DNA of 11,510 nt. Source: an uncultured Oscillospiraceae bacterium (GTDB taxonomy: Bacteria; Bacillota; Clostridia; Oscillospirales; Oscillospiraceae). A program made the position numbers and the translations under genes. Shown in pieces: positions 5,801 through 11,510 of the stretch. How positions within the stretch are numbered: position 1 is the first letter of the stretch; every line of letters starts with the position of its first letter. The stretch covers positions 1 through 11,510 of the forward strand of contig CANQUO010000055.1 of NCBI GenBank assembly GCA_947627085.1. The letters are read 5' to 3'. The notes beneath the pieces are model-generated. The model worked only from the letters and a program-made list of their open reading frames with translations. It did no database searches and was not told the origin of the DNA.

Positions 5801-5828
5801 TCTCCCCTCACCGGCCGGTGAGGGGAGA
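5801..5828. terminator. Perfect 28-bp palindrome, probable bidirectional terminator
   Basis: Bases 5801-5814 are the exact complement of 5815-5828. It lies 5 bp beyond the stop of the minus-strand exchanger gene and 54 bp beyond the antitoxin stop. The flanks are CCTTTTATTT on the plus side and AATTTTAA on the minus side, so it can end both convergent transcripts. Being a perfect palindrome, it has no separate loop. Confidence 0.7.
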
Positions 5829-5833
5829 GCCTT

Positions 5834-6823
5834 TTATTTCATGAGCAGCGGCATTACGAACTGTACGGCGCAGAAGGCGGCGTAGATGCAAAGGAGCGTC
5901 ACGCCTTGCCAGCGGGAAAGCTTGCCCTTTATCATGGAGGGTACCGTCAGGATGAGCATCGTAGCGAACATCACGGGGATATCCATGACAAGGCTTGCGT
6001 TGTGACCGGCGATCTGGACGCCCTCGGGTATCTCGAAGGGGTTGACGGTGATGGCCATGCCGGAGACAAGCACCAGGTTAAAGAGATTGGCGCCGATGAC
6101 GTTCCCCAGGGACAGGGCCCCGTGGCCCTTGGCGAGGGAGGTGATGGCGGTGACCAGCTCCGGAAGTGAGGTGCCCAGGGCCACGAAGGTCAGGGCTATG
6201 ACCGTCTGAGGCACGCCAAGCTCGGTGGCGATGTATGTGCCGTTGTCAACCAAAAGCCTCGCCCCCACGGCGATAAGCGCCGCGCCGATGATGAGCAGTA
6301 CGATGAGGAGCCACACAGGCCGCTCCTTTTCCTCCTCGTCATTGCTCTCGCCGGCGCCCGTGGGGTTGCGCTTCATCTGCCAGACGGTGAGGAGCATGTA
6401 TATGACGAAGGCCGCCAAAAGGATGATGCCCACGGTCCGGCTGAAGTAGCCCGTCGTGTACGCTATGCCCGCGTAGAAGATCGCGGCGGCGAAGAAAAAG
6501 AGCACCGGCGTGCGAAGGGTCCTCTTGTCCACCTTCCCGGGCTTTACGGCCACGGTTATGGCGGCGATGAGGGCCGTGTTGCATATGACCGAGCCGATGG
6601 CGTTGCCGTAGGCGATGGAGCCGTTTTTCTGGATGGCGGCGGTGGTGGAGACCATGACCTCCGGAAGGGTAGTGCCGATGGACACCACCGTGGCCCCGAT
6701 AAGGAGCTCCGGCAGGTGGAATTTGCGGGCGATGCCCGCGGAGCCGTCCACGAACCAGTCCCCGCCCTTTATAAGGCAGACGAGGCCCACCGCGAAAAGA
6801 GCTACTGCGTTCAGCATTTCCAT
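5834..6823 (-). CDS. Na+/Ca2+ exchanger family (CaCA, YrbG-like) cation antiporter
   Basis: The 329-residue membrane protein has the inverted two-half structure of CaCA antiporters. The two signature alpha-repeats are GTTLPEVMVS (50-59) and GTSLPELVTA (217-226), with their partners GNAIGSVICN (73-82) and GNVIGANLFN (240-249). The Glu55 and Glu222 of the GT(T/S)LPE motifs are the ion-binding acids. About ten hydrophobic segments are visible, five per half, joined by an acidic cytosolic-type loop (ESNDEEEKE, 159-167). It most likely exchanges Ca2+ for Na+ or H+ across the cytoplasmic membrane. I chose the ATG at 6821-6823 because GGAGG lies 7 bases upstream; the ATG two codons earlier is only one base from that site. 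Its upstream region holds three consecutive hairpins. Confidence 0.95.
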   Translation of the reverse strand: MEMLNAVALFAVGLVCLIKGGDWFVDGSAGIARKFHLPELLIGATVVSIGTTLPEVMVSTTAAIQKNGSIAYGNAIGSVICNTALIAAITVAVKPGKVDKRTLRTPVLFFFAAAIFYAGIAYTTGYFSRTVGIILLAAFVIYMLLTVWQMKRNPTGAGESNDEEEKERPVWLLIVLLIIGAALIAVGARLLVDNGTYIATELGVPQTVIALTFVALGTSLPELVTAITSLAKGHGALSLGNVIGANLFNLVLVSGMAITVNPFEIPEGVQIAGHNASLVMDIPVMFATMLILTVPSMIKGKLSRWQGVTLLCIYAAFCAVQFVMPLLMK

Positions 6824-6844
6824 GTTCATTCCTCCGTACTTGCT

Positions 6845-6877
6845 ATTAAATCGGCAATTAAATAATGCCGATTTAAT
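6845..6877 (-). promoter_or_regulatory. AT-rich hairpin in the exchanger gene leader
   Basis: A perfect 12-bp stem (6845-6856 with 6866-6877) with a 9-base loop lies 9 bp upstream of the GGAGG of the exchanger gene. It would form close to the ribosome binding site in the transcript. There is no T run after it, so it does not look like a classic terminator. Confidence 0.55.
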
Positions 6878-6889
6878 AAAAGATTTAAA

Positions 6890-6932
6890 GGCCGTTTTGC
6901 TCGCCGCTACGCGGCAACCGCAAAACATGGCC
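6890..6932. other. Compound hairpin upstream of the exchanger gene
   Basis: Three nested helices are visible. GGCC (6890-6893) pairs with GGCC (6929-6932). GTTTTGC (6894-6900) pairs with GCAAAAC (6920-6926). GCCGC (6903-6907) pairs with GCGGC (6911-6915). The AT bulge and the small internal loop leave a long bulged stem. It could be a transcript structure or a small palindromic repeat. Confidence 0.55.
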
Positions 6933-6934
6933 AA

Positions 6935-6968
6935 ATTACTCCTGCGATTGTTTAATCGCCGGAGTAAT
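6935..6968 (-). terminator. Hairpin spanning the stop of the membrane protein gene
   Basis: ATTACTCC (6935-6942) pairs with GGAGTAAT (6961-6968). After a single mismatch, GCGAT (6944-6948) pairs with ATCGC (6955-6959) around a 6-base loop. The TAA stop of the gene at 6952-7938 lies in the loop and inner stem. A short TTT follows on the minus strand, so it is a possible terminator with a weak tail. Confidence 0.5.
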
Positions 6969-7938
6969 ATTTATTGTCGGACGACGGCGCGCCGGAGCTC
7001 AAGGGGATGGCGGAGCCCAAAAGGGCCTCGGCGTCGGATATGTCGTTTTTGGAGGTCCTGGAGATCTGCCCCCAGGCCAGGGCGATGCCCACCGCCTCAA
7101 ATATGGCGCATTTTACAAAATCCTCGGTCTTGACTATCTCCAAAAGGAGCTCCTTCTGGTCGAAGAGGGACAAAAGGTCAAGAGACTGCTTTACGGTGAG
7201 GCCCTCGTCCACAAGGACGTAGATGAGCTGTATGTAGAATATGGCGAAGAGCCCCACGACGCTCAGGAGTATGGACAGCACAAGTGCCGTGTAGTTCATC
7301 CTGCCCTTCAAAAGCTTATACCCCGCGTAGACGCATATGGGTATGAGCATGAAGAGGAGGACGTAAATACGGCTCATGGCGATTATGGTAAAAAGTGACG
7401 GGATTATGCCCACCAGCATACCGAGCACCGCGCCGACGAACCCGAGAAGGTAGCTCCCGTTAACGGCGTTGAGCCGCGCCTTGTCCCGGGCGGCCTCAAC
7501 GGAGCCCTCAAGACAGCCCTTGTGCACCGGGGCGTAGACGCCGCCGTTTTGCGGGGCGGCCATATCCCCGCCGGACCTTCCGCAGACGGCGCAGGCGTCC
7601 GCCGGGGCGAAGCCCGTGGAGCGCAGGACCTCCAGCGCGGGGAGCACGCCCTCGGTATACGGGTCGGACATCTTCTTTATATTTATATACATCGCCAGAT
7701 AGCCCGTATTCCAGAGGACCGCCACGGTCTTTCCGAATTTTGCTTTGGACCCGCTTTTCAGCGCCTTCGCGAACCGCTTCTGCTGGCCGTCCGTAGCGGG
7801 AACAAGCACGGTCAGCTTACTTTTCGACGCCCAGACCACCGTGATAAGGTATCCCGCCACCTGCCCCACGGCCCTGTTGCCGGGCACCGCCCGCAGACCG
7901 TGAGCGCGGCAAAATTCCTGAAACCCGTTTTTATCCAT
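6952..7938 (-). CDS. Unrecognised multi-pass membrane protein with a CxxC...HxxC zinc-ribbon-like motif
   Basis: I do not recognise a named family. The 328-residue protein has a soluble N-terminal half (1-150) and a membrane-embedded second half. In the soluble part, Cys116-x2-Cys119 and His139-x2-Cys142 (ACAVCG...VHKGCLE) are arranged like a small metal-binding ribbon. Before this, residues 20-90 look like a mixed alpha/beta domain (GYLITVVWASKSKLTVLVPA, GKTVAVLWNTGYLAMYINI). Hydrophobic segments lie at about 162-188, 190-210 and 217-241, with a weaker one near 277-291. The Ser-rich tail ends DNKYYSGD. The ATG has a GGGGGAG site 4 bases upstream. It stands alone between the exchanger gene and the broken acyltransferase; a weak TATATT-like -10 lies about 50 bases upstream. 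A membrane sensor or transport accessory role would be a guess. Confidence 0.85.
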   Translation of the reverse strand: MDKNGFQEFCRAHGLRAVPGNRAVGQVAGYLITVVWASKSKLTVLVPATDGQQKRFAKALKSGSKAKFGKTVAVLWNTGYLAMYINIKKMSDPYTEGVLPALEVLRSTGFAPADACAVCGRSGGDMAAPQNGGVYAPVHKGCLEGSVEAARDKARLNAVNGSYLLGFVGAVLGMLVGIIPSLFTIIAMSRIYVLLFMLIPICVYAGYKLLKGRMNYTALVLSILLSVVGLFAIFYIQLIYVLVDEGLTVKQSLDLLSLFDQKELLLEIVKTEDFVKCAIFEAVGIALAWGQISRTSKNDISDAEALLGSAIPLSSGAPSSDNKYYSGD

Positions 7939-8075
7939 ATCTCTCCCCCGATTTCTCCCGGCAATATCTCCCTCCGGGTAAATTTGGAATATATTTTCGA
8001 CTGTACGCGCCGTAACACCGCCGAGGTCAGGGCCTTGTCGCCCGCCCCGGGGAAATCCGGTGAGGCACAGTTGCG

Positions 8076-9124
8076 TCAGCCCAATAACCTTTTATGGCAG
8101 TTGAGGCGTATGCAGATGCGATCGTATATATGGTACAATATAAATGGAATGGTATAGCAAATGAAAAAACGGGCTATCAAGAGAATTGATAGATTGCTTA
8201 TACCATGTCTCTGCAGGATATAGGTTCCAAGAGTCAAAAACAGACAGTGCGAAAGATAGAAAAAAACGAGCTCTCATAAAGCTTTTGCAAATATTGTTGG
8301 ATCGCCCCCGGCGCGTGAGTCAGCTTCAGGCAAACAGAATGTACAAACATGATAGATAGAAAATCAGCTGCCATTTTTATATCATTCATGTTGAGCCCCA
8401 ATGAGCGTATTGAATATTGAATATAGGCAAGGCCGGCGCAAAGCAAAATAGTCACGCCGCAGATGATTTGCCCTGATTTGCCGGAAAGCGTGGAAATGAC
8501 GCTATTATAATTTTTGCCAACATATAGACCAACGGTCCAAAAGATCATGTAAGTTAAAAAGACGCGGTCTGAATAGGCGAATGTTATGCCGCAAAGGGAC
8601 AGAATATGTGAACATTGTTGCATACAAAAAGTGATCAGTAAACTTACACCGATAGCTATGTATGCCGAAATATGTTTGAGCATCCATACCCACAATGGCA
8701 TCAGAAAATAGAACTGCATAATGATCACGATATAGTAGAACGGGGATGAGAGGTTGCCAATAAAAAGGTAGGAGAGAAACTCCTTCAAATTTCCGTGAAC
8801 GTAATTTATTTGCTTGAAGGAAAAGTAATAGGTAATGACCCAAATCACGTAAGGGATGTAGATTTTTTGAATACGACGCATGCAGTAGCGTACGTATACT
8901 TTTAACGTTATTTTTGTATCCATAAATTGACAGGCGACTTTTATAGCCCCGGTATACAAAAACATCGGTACGACAAAGGATGATAATCGCCAGGGGAAAT
9001 ATATGACCGCCGCCTGCCATGAGGATGGATCGGCGGAAGATATTCCAATGGATAAAACATGAATAAGTACGACCAAAAGACACGCGAGCGCATTCATGTA
9101 GTTCAGCTCTCATTTTGATGTCAT
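8076..9124 (-). pseudogene. Acyltransferase family 3 (OafA/WecH-like) gene, disrupted
   Basis: Read with two corrections, this is a 349-residue integral membrane acyltransferase-3 protein that would O-acetylate or acylate a surface polysaccharide or glycan. Family signs are ELNYMNALACLLVVLIH with the catalytic-type His near the first membrane segment, PWRLSSFVVPMFLYTGAIK, RRIQKIYIPYVIW, and a C-terminal FFFYLSHCLFLTLGTYILQR. Two lesions break it. From the ATG at 9122-9124, which has AAAGGA 9 bases upstream, codon 5 is TGA (9110-9112). A T run of 7 (minus strand, 8260-8266) is one T short, so the last ~60 residues down to the TGA at 8076-8078 are out of frame. The broken frame ends at 8234. 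Translation could restart at the ATG at 9095-9097, which has no good ribosome site. The gene is visibly AT-richer than its neighbours, suggesting transfer. Confidence 0.85.
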
Positions 9125-9276
9125 GAGAAGCTTTCCTTTCTCCCTAAATGCGAGTGCTGAGGAATAAAATCTTCTACCGATTACTTATAGGCATAAACAT
9201 ATCCCGATATTACCATATAAAATACATCAATGAAGTCCGTTTGTCAATGACCGAAATGGCGGCGGTAATATTGTCC

Positions 9277-9305
9277 TTGCTTTTTCTGCCAGGGGGGAGT
9301 ATAAT
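9277..9305 (+). promoter_or_regulatory. Promoter immediately upstream of the HAD phosphatase gene
   Basis: TTGCTT (9277-9282), a 17-base spacer and TATAAT (9300-9305) end only 6 bases before the ATG at 9312. Transcription from it would begin at about the ATG itself, predicting a leaderless mRNA. A run of six G followed by AG (9292-9299) lies inside the spacer and would be outside such a transcript. Confidence 0.6.
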
Positions 9306-9311
9306 CGTGGC

Positions 9312-10043
9312 ATGAAAAACAGTGGACCGATAATAAAAAATGTGCTTTTCGACCTTGACGGCACCCTCCTGCCCATGGACATGGGGGTGTTCGTGGAGGA
9401 ATATATGCGCCTTCTCTCCGACTTCGGCGCCCGGCGCGGCATGGACCCGGCAAAGCTTATCCGGGGCGTGTGGGAGGGCATCGGAAGGATGCACGTAAAC
9501 GACGGCGCCCGGGAAAACGACCGGGTGTTCTGGGAGGCCTTCACCGCCGTGTGCCCCATGTCGCCGGGGGATAGGGAGGCGCTGGACGAATTTTACCTCA
9601 CCGATTTTCAGCGCGTCCGCAAGGTGTGCGGCTTCGCGCCGGAGGCCGCCCGGGCGGTGGGGGAGATAAAGGCGATGGGCCTTCGGGTGGCCCTGGCCAC
9701 GAATCCCGTATTCCCAAGGGAGGCCACCTTGAGCCGCGTGCGCTGGGCCGGCGTTGACCCCTTGGAATTCGAACTCATCACCACATATGAAAACTCAAGC
9801 TTCTGCAAGCCCGACCCCAGGTATTTTGACGAGGTATGCCGAAGGCTCCGCATGGCGCCGGAGGAGACCCTGATGGTGGGCAACGACACCTCCGACGACA
9901 CCGGCGGGGAGGCGCTGGGAATGACCGTGTTTTTACTGACCCACAGCCTCATCGACCGGGATGGGAGCGGGAAAAGCCGTCCAAATGGGGGCTTTGAGGA
10001 GCTTTTGAGCTACATAAAATATCACGCGGGAAAGGGAGAATGA
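9312..10043 (+). CDS. HAD superfamily phosphatase-like hydrolase
   Basis: The 243-residue cytosolic protein has all four HAD motifs. Motif I is DLDGTLL with the nucleophile Asp14 and acid/base Asp16. Motif II is ALATNP with Thr130. Motif III is Lys166 in FCKPDPRYF. Motif IV is VGNDTSDDT (189-197), with the Mg2+-binding Asp192 and Asp195 or Asp196. A helical cap of type C1 fills about residues 20-105. The family hydrolyses phosphate esters; the substrate cannot be told from sequence. The only in-frame start near the beginning is ATG 9312. GGAG is 12 bases upstream, further than usual, and overlaps the -10 region, so the transcript may be leaderless. The gene overlaps the window's next CDS region by sharing the ATGA junction at 10040-10043, indicating a two-gene operon. 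Confidence 0.93.
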   Translation: MKNSGPIIKNVLFDLDGTLLPMDMGVFVEEYMRLLSDFGARRGMDPAKLIRGVWEGIGRMHVNDGARENDRVFWEAFTAVCPMSPGDREALDEFYLTDFQRVRKVCGFAPEAARAVGEIKAMGLRVALATNPVFPREATLSRVRWAGVDPLEFELITTYENSSFCKPDPRYFDEVCRRLRMAPEETLMVGNDTSDDTGGEALGMTVFLLTHSLIDRDGSGKSRPNGGFEELLSYIKYHAGKGE

Positions 10044-10045
10044 TC

Positions 10046-10582
10046 ATGGAAAAAACGAAAAGTCCGATAGGAAAGCTTGTCGTCTGCGCCTGCGAGGTGG
10101 CGATCGGCGTGGTCCTGCTGGTAAATCCCCAGGGTTTTACAAAGACCGTCGTCACCGGGGTGGGCATACTTCTGTGCGTTTTGGGCGCTATCGCGCTCAT
10201 CAATTACTTCCGCATGTCCCCGGAGGAGGCGGCGCTCAGCCAGGAGCTGACCCGGGGCATACTCGCCCTTCTACTGGGCGTATTTTGCATCTACAAATCC
10301 GAGTGGATAATGAAAACCTTCCTGCCCGTCATAATCCTCTACGGCGTGGCGGCGCTGGTGGTGGGCGTGATGAAGCTCCAGTGGACGGTGGACATGATAA
10401 GGATGGGCATGACCCGCTGGGCTCCCACCGCCGTGGCGGCGGCCTTGTCCATCATCCTGGGACTTGTCATCATCCTTAACCCCTCCACATCCATGTGGAC
10501 CTTCCTGGCCGTGTCCCTCATCGTCACCGGCGTAGCGGACTTTGTGAGCGCCATACTCGGCGGCAAGCTGTCAAAATCGTGA
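10046..10582 (+). CDS. HdeD/DUF308 family membrane protein
   Basis: The 178-residue protein is almost entirely hydrophobic, with about six membrane segments: roughly 9-26, 33-53, 70-83, 89-110, 128-145 and 150-173. The repeated pattern AIGVVLLVNPQGFTKTVVTGVGILLCVLGAI and IILGLVIILNPSTSMWTFLAVSLIVTGVADF is typical of the DUF308/HdeD family, in which 'G...L..P......L....G......G' occurs in each half. HdeD of E. coli is linked to acid resistance; that role cannot be assumed here. I chose ATG 10046, which has GGGAG 7 bases upstream; ATG 10040 overlaps the HAD stop but sits only one base after the site. It is translationally coupled to the HAD gene and is followed by a hairpin-rich region. Confidence 0.88.
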   Translation: MEKTKSPIGKLVVCACEVAIGVVLLVNPQGFTKTVVTGVGILLCVLGAIALINYFRMSPEEAALSQELTRGILALLLGVFCIYKSEWIMKTFLPVIILYGVAALVVGVMKLQWTVDMIRMGMTRWAPTAVAAALSIILGLVIILNPSTSMWTFLAVSLIVTGVADFVSAILGGKLSKS

Positions 10583-10803
10583 CCCTTTATACAGATTGTC
10601 AAAAACTCAATTTTAATATTTTTTCTGACGACATGTGCGTCAGAAAAAATCCCTTTTGTCGCCCAAGTGTGCCCCTTGGGGCGCGCGCAGGGCGACAGCA
10701 GGGAAATTTCGCGTGAATTTCACAAAATTCACGCGGAGTTTCCCGCACGTTCCCCCTTGTCGGAAAAGGCCGCAGGCCTTTTTCGACAGGCTGACCCTTT
10801 ATA
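10580..10803. repeat. Hairpin-rich non-coding element bounded by 12-bp direct repeats
   Basis: TGACCCTTTATA occurs at 10580-10591 and again at 10792-10803. Between them are four separate inverted repeats: 10618-10630 with 10638-10650 (13 bp); 10658-10664 with 10690-10696 (outer stem), enclosing the palindrome 10671-10682; 10701-10744 (CGCGTGAATTT paired with AAATTCACGCG, outer GGGAAA/TTTCCC); and 10758-10771 with 10775-10788 (14 bp, one G/T wobble). No protein-like frame is present. The first copy overlaps the stop of the DUF308 gene. It resembles a mobile intergenic repeat or MITE-like insertion with a target duplication, but no transposase or clear terminal inverted repeat is proven. Confidence 0.6.
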
Positions 10804-10812
10804 GCCAAGCTG

Positions 10813-10860
10813 AAGGGGCTGTGAAAAGCCGGAAACGGCCTTCACAGCCCCTTATTTTAT
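10813..10860. terminator. Strong terminator between convergent operons
   Basis: A 13-bp stem (10813-10825 with 10841-10853) carries an inner GCCG-GAAA-CGGC helix and is followed on the plus strand by TTATTTTAT. It would terminate the HAD-DUF308 transcript. It also begins 3 bp beyond the stop of the SLH-protein gene and could act on that strand, with a weaker tail. Confidence 0.8.
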
Positions 10861-11510
10861 CGATACACAGTGTGCTCCACGGCGGCCTCGGCTATGGCGG
10901 CGGCCAGTGGGTGATCCGGCGGTACGTCCTCAAAGGGCGCGGTGTGCAAAGCCGTACATCCGTCCCGCCCGGTGAGCTCCAATAAAAAGCCCACCGCTTG
11001 AGCCCGGGTGACGGGCCCACTGCCGGCGCTTTCCGGGATACGGCCACCCGGGGCCAGCCGCGCGGCCACGAGCTCAAGCTCATACCACGTGGCCCGGCCC
11101 TCCGGCGCGAACACCCCGCCGCCCGGGCCGTACATCAGCCCCAGGGCCCTGGCCGCCCCTACCCAGGGGGCGTACCAGCTTCCCGAATCCACATCGGCGA
11201 AGTCCGCGGACGGGGCCGGCCCGCCGCCGGCAACGGTCACAGCCATCACCGCGAGCTCTGCCCGCGTCAGGACATCGTCCGGCCGGAAGTATCCGCCGTA
11301 CCCGGCGATGAACGGCCGGTGGACCACCGGCGCCGGCTCAGGCTCCGTCTCCCGCTGAGGCTCGGTCTCCCGCTGAGGTTCCGTCTCCCGCTGAGGTTCC
11401 GTCTCCCGCTGAGGCTCCGTCTCCCGCTGAGGCTCCGTCTCCCTTTGGGGCTCGGTCTCCCGCTGAGGTTCCGTTTCCCGTTGGGGTTCCGTCTCCCGTT
11501 GGGGCTCCGT
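10857..11510 (-). CDS. SLH-domain surface protein, C-terminal part
   Basis: The open frame runs off the window end, so the N-terminus is missing; 217 residues are visible. The visible part begins in a hydrophilic (QRETEP)n stalk, then EPAPVVHRPF. Two S-layer-homology-like modules follow. The first has FIAGYGGYFRPDDVLTRAELAVM (the 'F.P...LTRAE' SLH signature) and FADVDSGSWYAPWVGAARALGLM. The second has VFAPEGRATWYELELVAARLA and VTRAQAVGFLLELTG, ending FEDVPPDHPLAAAIAEAAVEHTVYR. SLH modules bind pyruvylated secondary cell-wall polymers and tether proteins to the Gram-positive surface. The C-terminal anchor plus stalk suggests a secreted protein whose functional domain lies outside the window. 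The GTG at 11325-11327 is not a believable start, as the frame stays open through the repeats. The second SLH module is divergent. Confidence 0.85.
   Translation of the reverse strand, partial: TEPQRETEPQRETEPQRETEPQRETEPQRETEPQRETEPQRETEPQRETEPQRETEPEPAPVVHRPFIAGYGGYFRPDDVLTRAELAVMAVTVAGGGPAPSADFADVDSGSWYAPWVGAARALGLMYGPGGGVFAPEGRATWYELELVAARLAPGGRIPESAGSGPVTRAQAVGFLLELTGRDGCTALHTAPFEDVPPDHPLAAAIAEAAVEHTVYR
11340..11510 (-). repeat. In-frame 18-bp tandem repeat encoding QRETEP
   Basis: About 9.5 copies are visible up to the window edge, encoding (QRETEP)n with no amino-acid change seen. Copies differ at synonymous positions, for example CAG or CAA for Gln, CGG or AGG for Arg and GAG or GAA for Glu. 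The array continues beyond the window. It probably forms an extended charged spacer between the surface anchor and the missing N-terminal domain. Confidence 0.92.

Noticed and set aside
7522..8157. 211-codon plus-strand frame
   Set aside because: It is antisense to the membrane protein and runs across the intergenic region into the acyltransferase 3' end. It has no recognisable protein features.
8092..8277. 61-codon minus-strand frame as a separate small gene
   Set aside because: It overlaps the acyltransferase 3' end in the wrong frame. The adjacent frame gives a convincing acyltransferase C-terminus once one T is added.
8505..9113. 202-codon minus-strand frame inside the acyltransferase
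   Set aside because: It is an alternative frame of the same strand, and its product shows none of the membrane-protein pattern of the true frame. It is open because the region is AT-rich with few stops in that frame.
9227..9559. 110-codon minus-strand frame opposite the HAD gene
   Set aside because: It is antisense to HAD motif I and the cap domain, with no ribosome site or motif.
10600..10808. Small minus-strand and plus-strand open frames in the hairpin region
   Set aside because: They run through strong inverted repeats, have no ribosome site and give low-complexity products. The region is better explained as non-coding.

Overview
The window looks like the chromosome of a high-GC, probably spore-forming gut Clostridium of the Oscillospirales type. 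This is an inference from gene content: IreB, a nnrD / GerS-like lipoprotein / alr / mazF cluster, an SLH-domain surface protein, strong GGAGG ribosome binding sites and TTGNNN-N17-TATAAT promoters. No rRNA, tRNA, CRISPR array or complete insertion sequence is visible.

Layout. Bases 1-349 hold the C-terminal end of a heavy-metal P1B-ATPase (+), closed by a bidirectional terminator. A minus-strand block follows: ireB (415-669); an unrecognised protein with a central 14-residue, cysteine-bearing repeat (796-1560); a small membrane-anchored protein (1714-2229); mazF (2297-2650); alr (2801-3928); a GerS/LolA-like lipoprotein (3934-4506); and nnrD (4512-5357). The last three are tightly packed behind one good promoter at 5385-5413. 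Facing away from that promoter is a Phd/YefM antitoxin (5483-5746) whose toxin survives as only about 12 codons. Next, on the minus strand, come a CaCA-type Na+/Ca2+ exchanger (5834-6823) with an unusually structured upstream region, an unknown membrane protein with a CxxC...HxxC motif (6952-7938), and an AT-rich acyltransferase-3 gene (8076-9124) broken by a nonsense codon and a one-base deletion in a T run. On the plus strand are a HAD phosphatase and an HdeD/DUF308 membrane protein in a two-gene operon (9312-10582), then a hairpin-rich non-coding element (10580-10803) bounded by 12-bp direct repeats. The window ends inside a minus-strand SLH-domain protein with an N-terminal (QRETEP)n stalk.

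How the genes fit together. nnrD (metabolite repair), the lipoprotein and alr (D-alanine for peptidoglycan) form a cell-envelope and housekeeping operon. Its gerS-alr pairing recalls the gerS-alr2 operon of Clostridioides difficile. mazF follows alr as in Bacillus, but no antitoxin gene lies between them. Two further genes show decay (the truncated toxin and the broken acyltransferase). Together with the AT-rich insert, the repeat-bearing proteins and the hairpin element, this makes 5.4-11.5 kb the more plastic part. I found no convincing entirely new system. The most unusual signals are the doubly broken acyltransferase, the toxin remnant, the antitoxin-less mazF, and the hairpin-rich intergenic regions.
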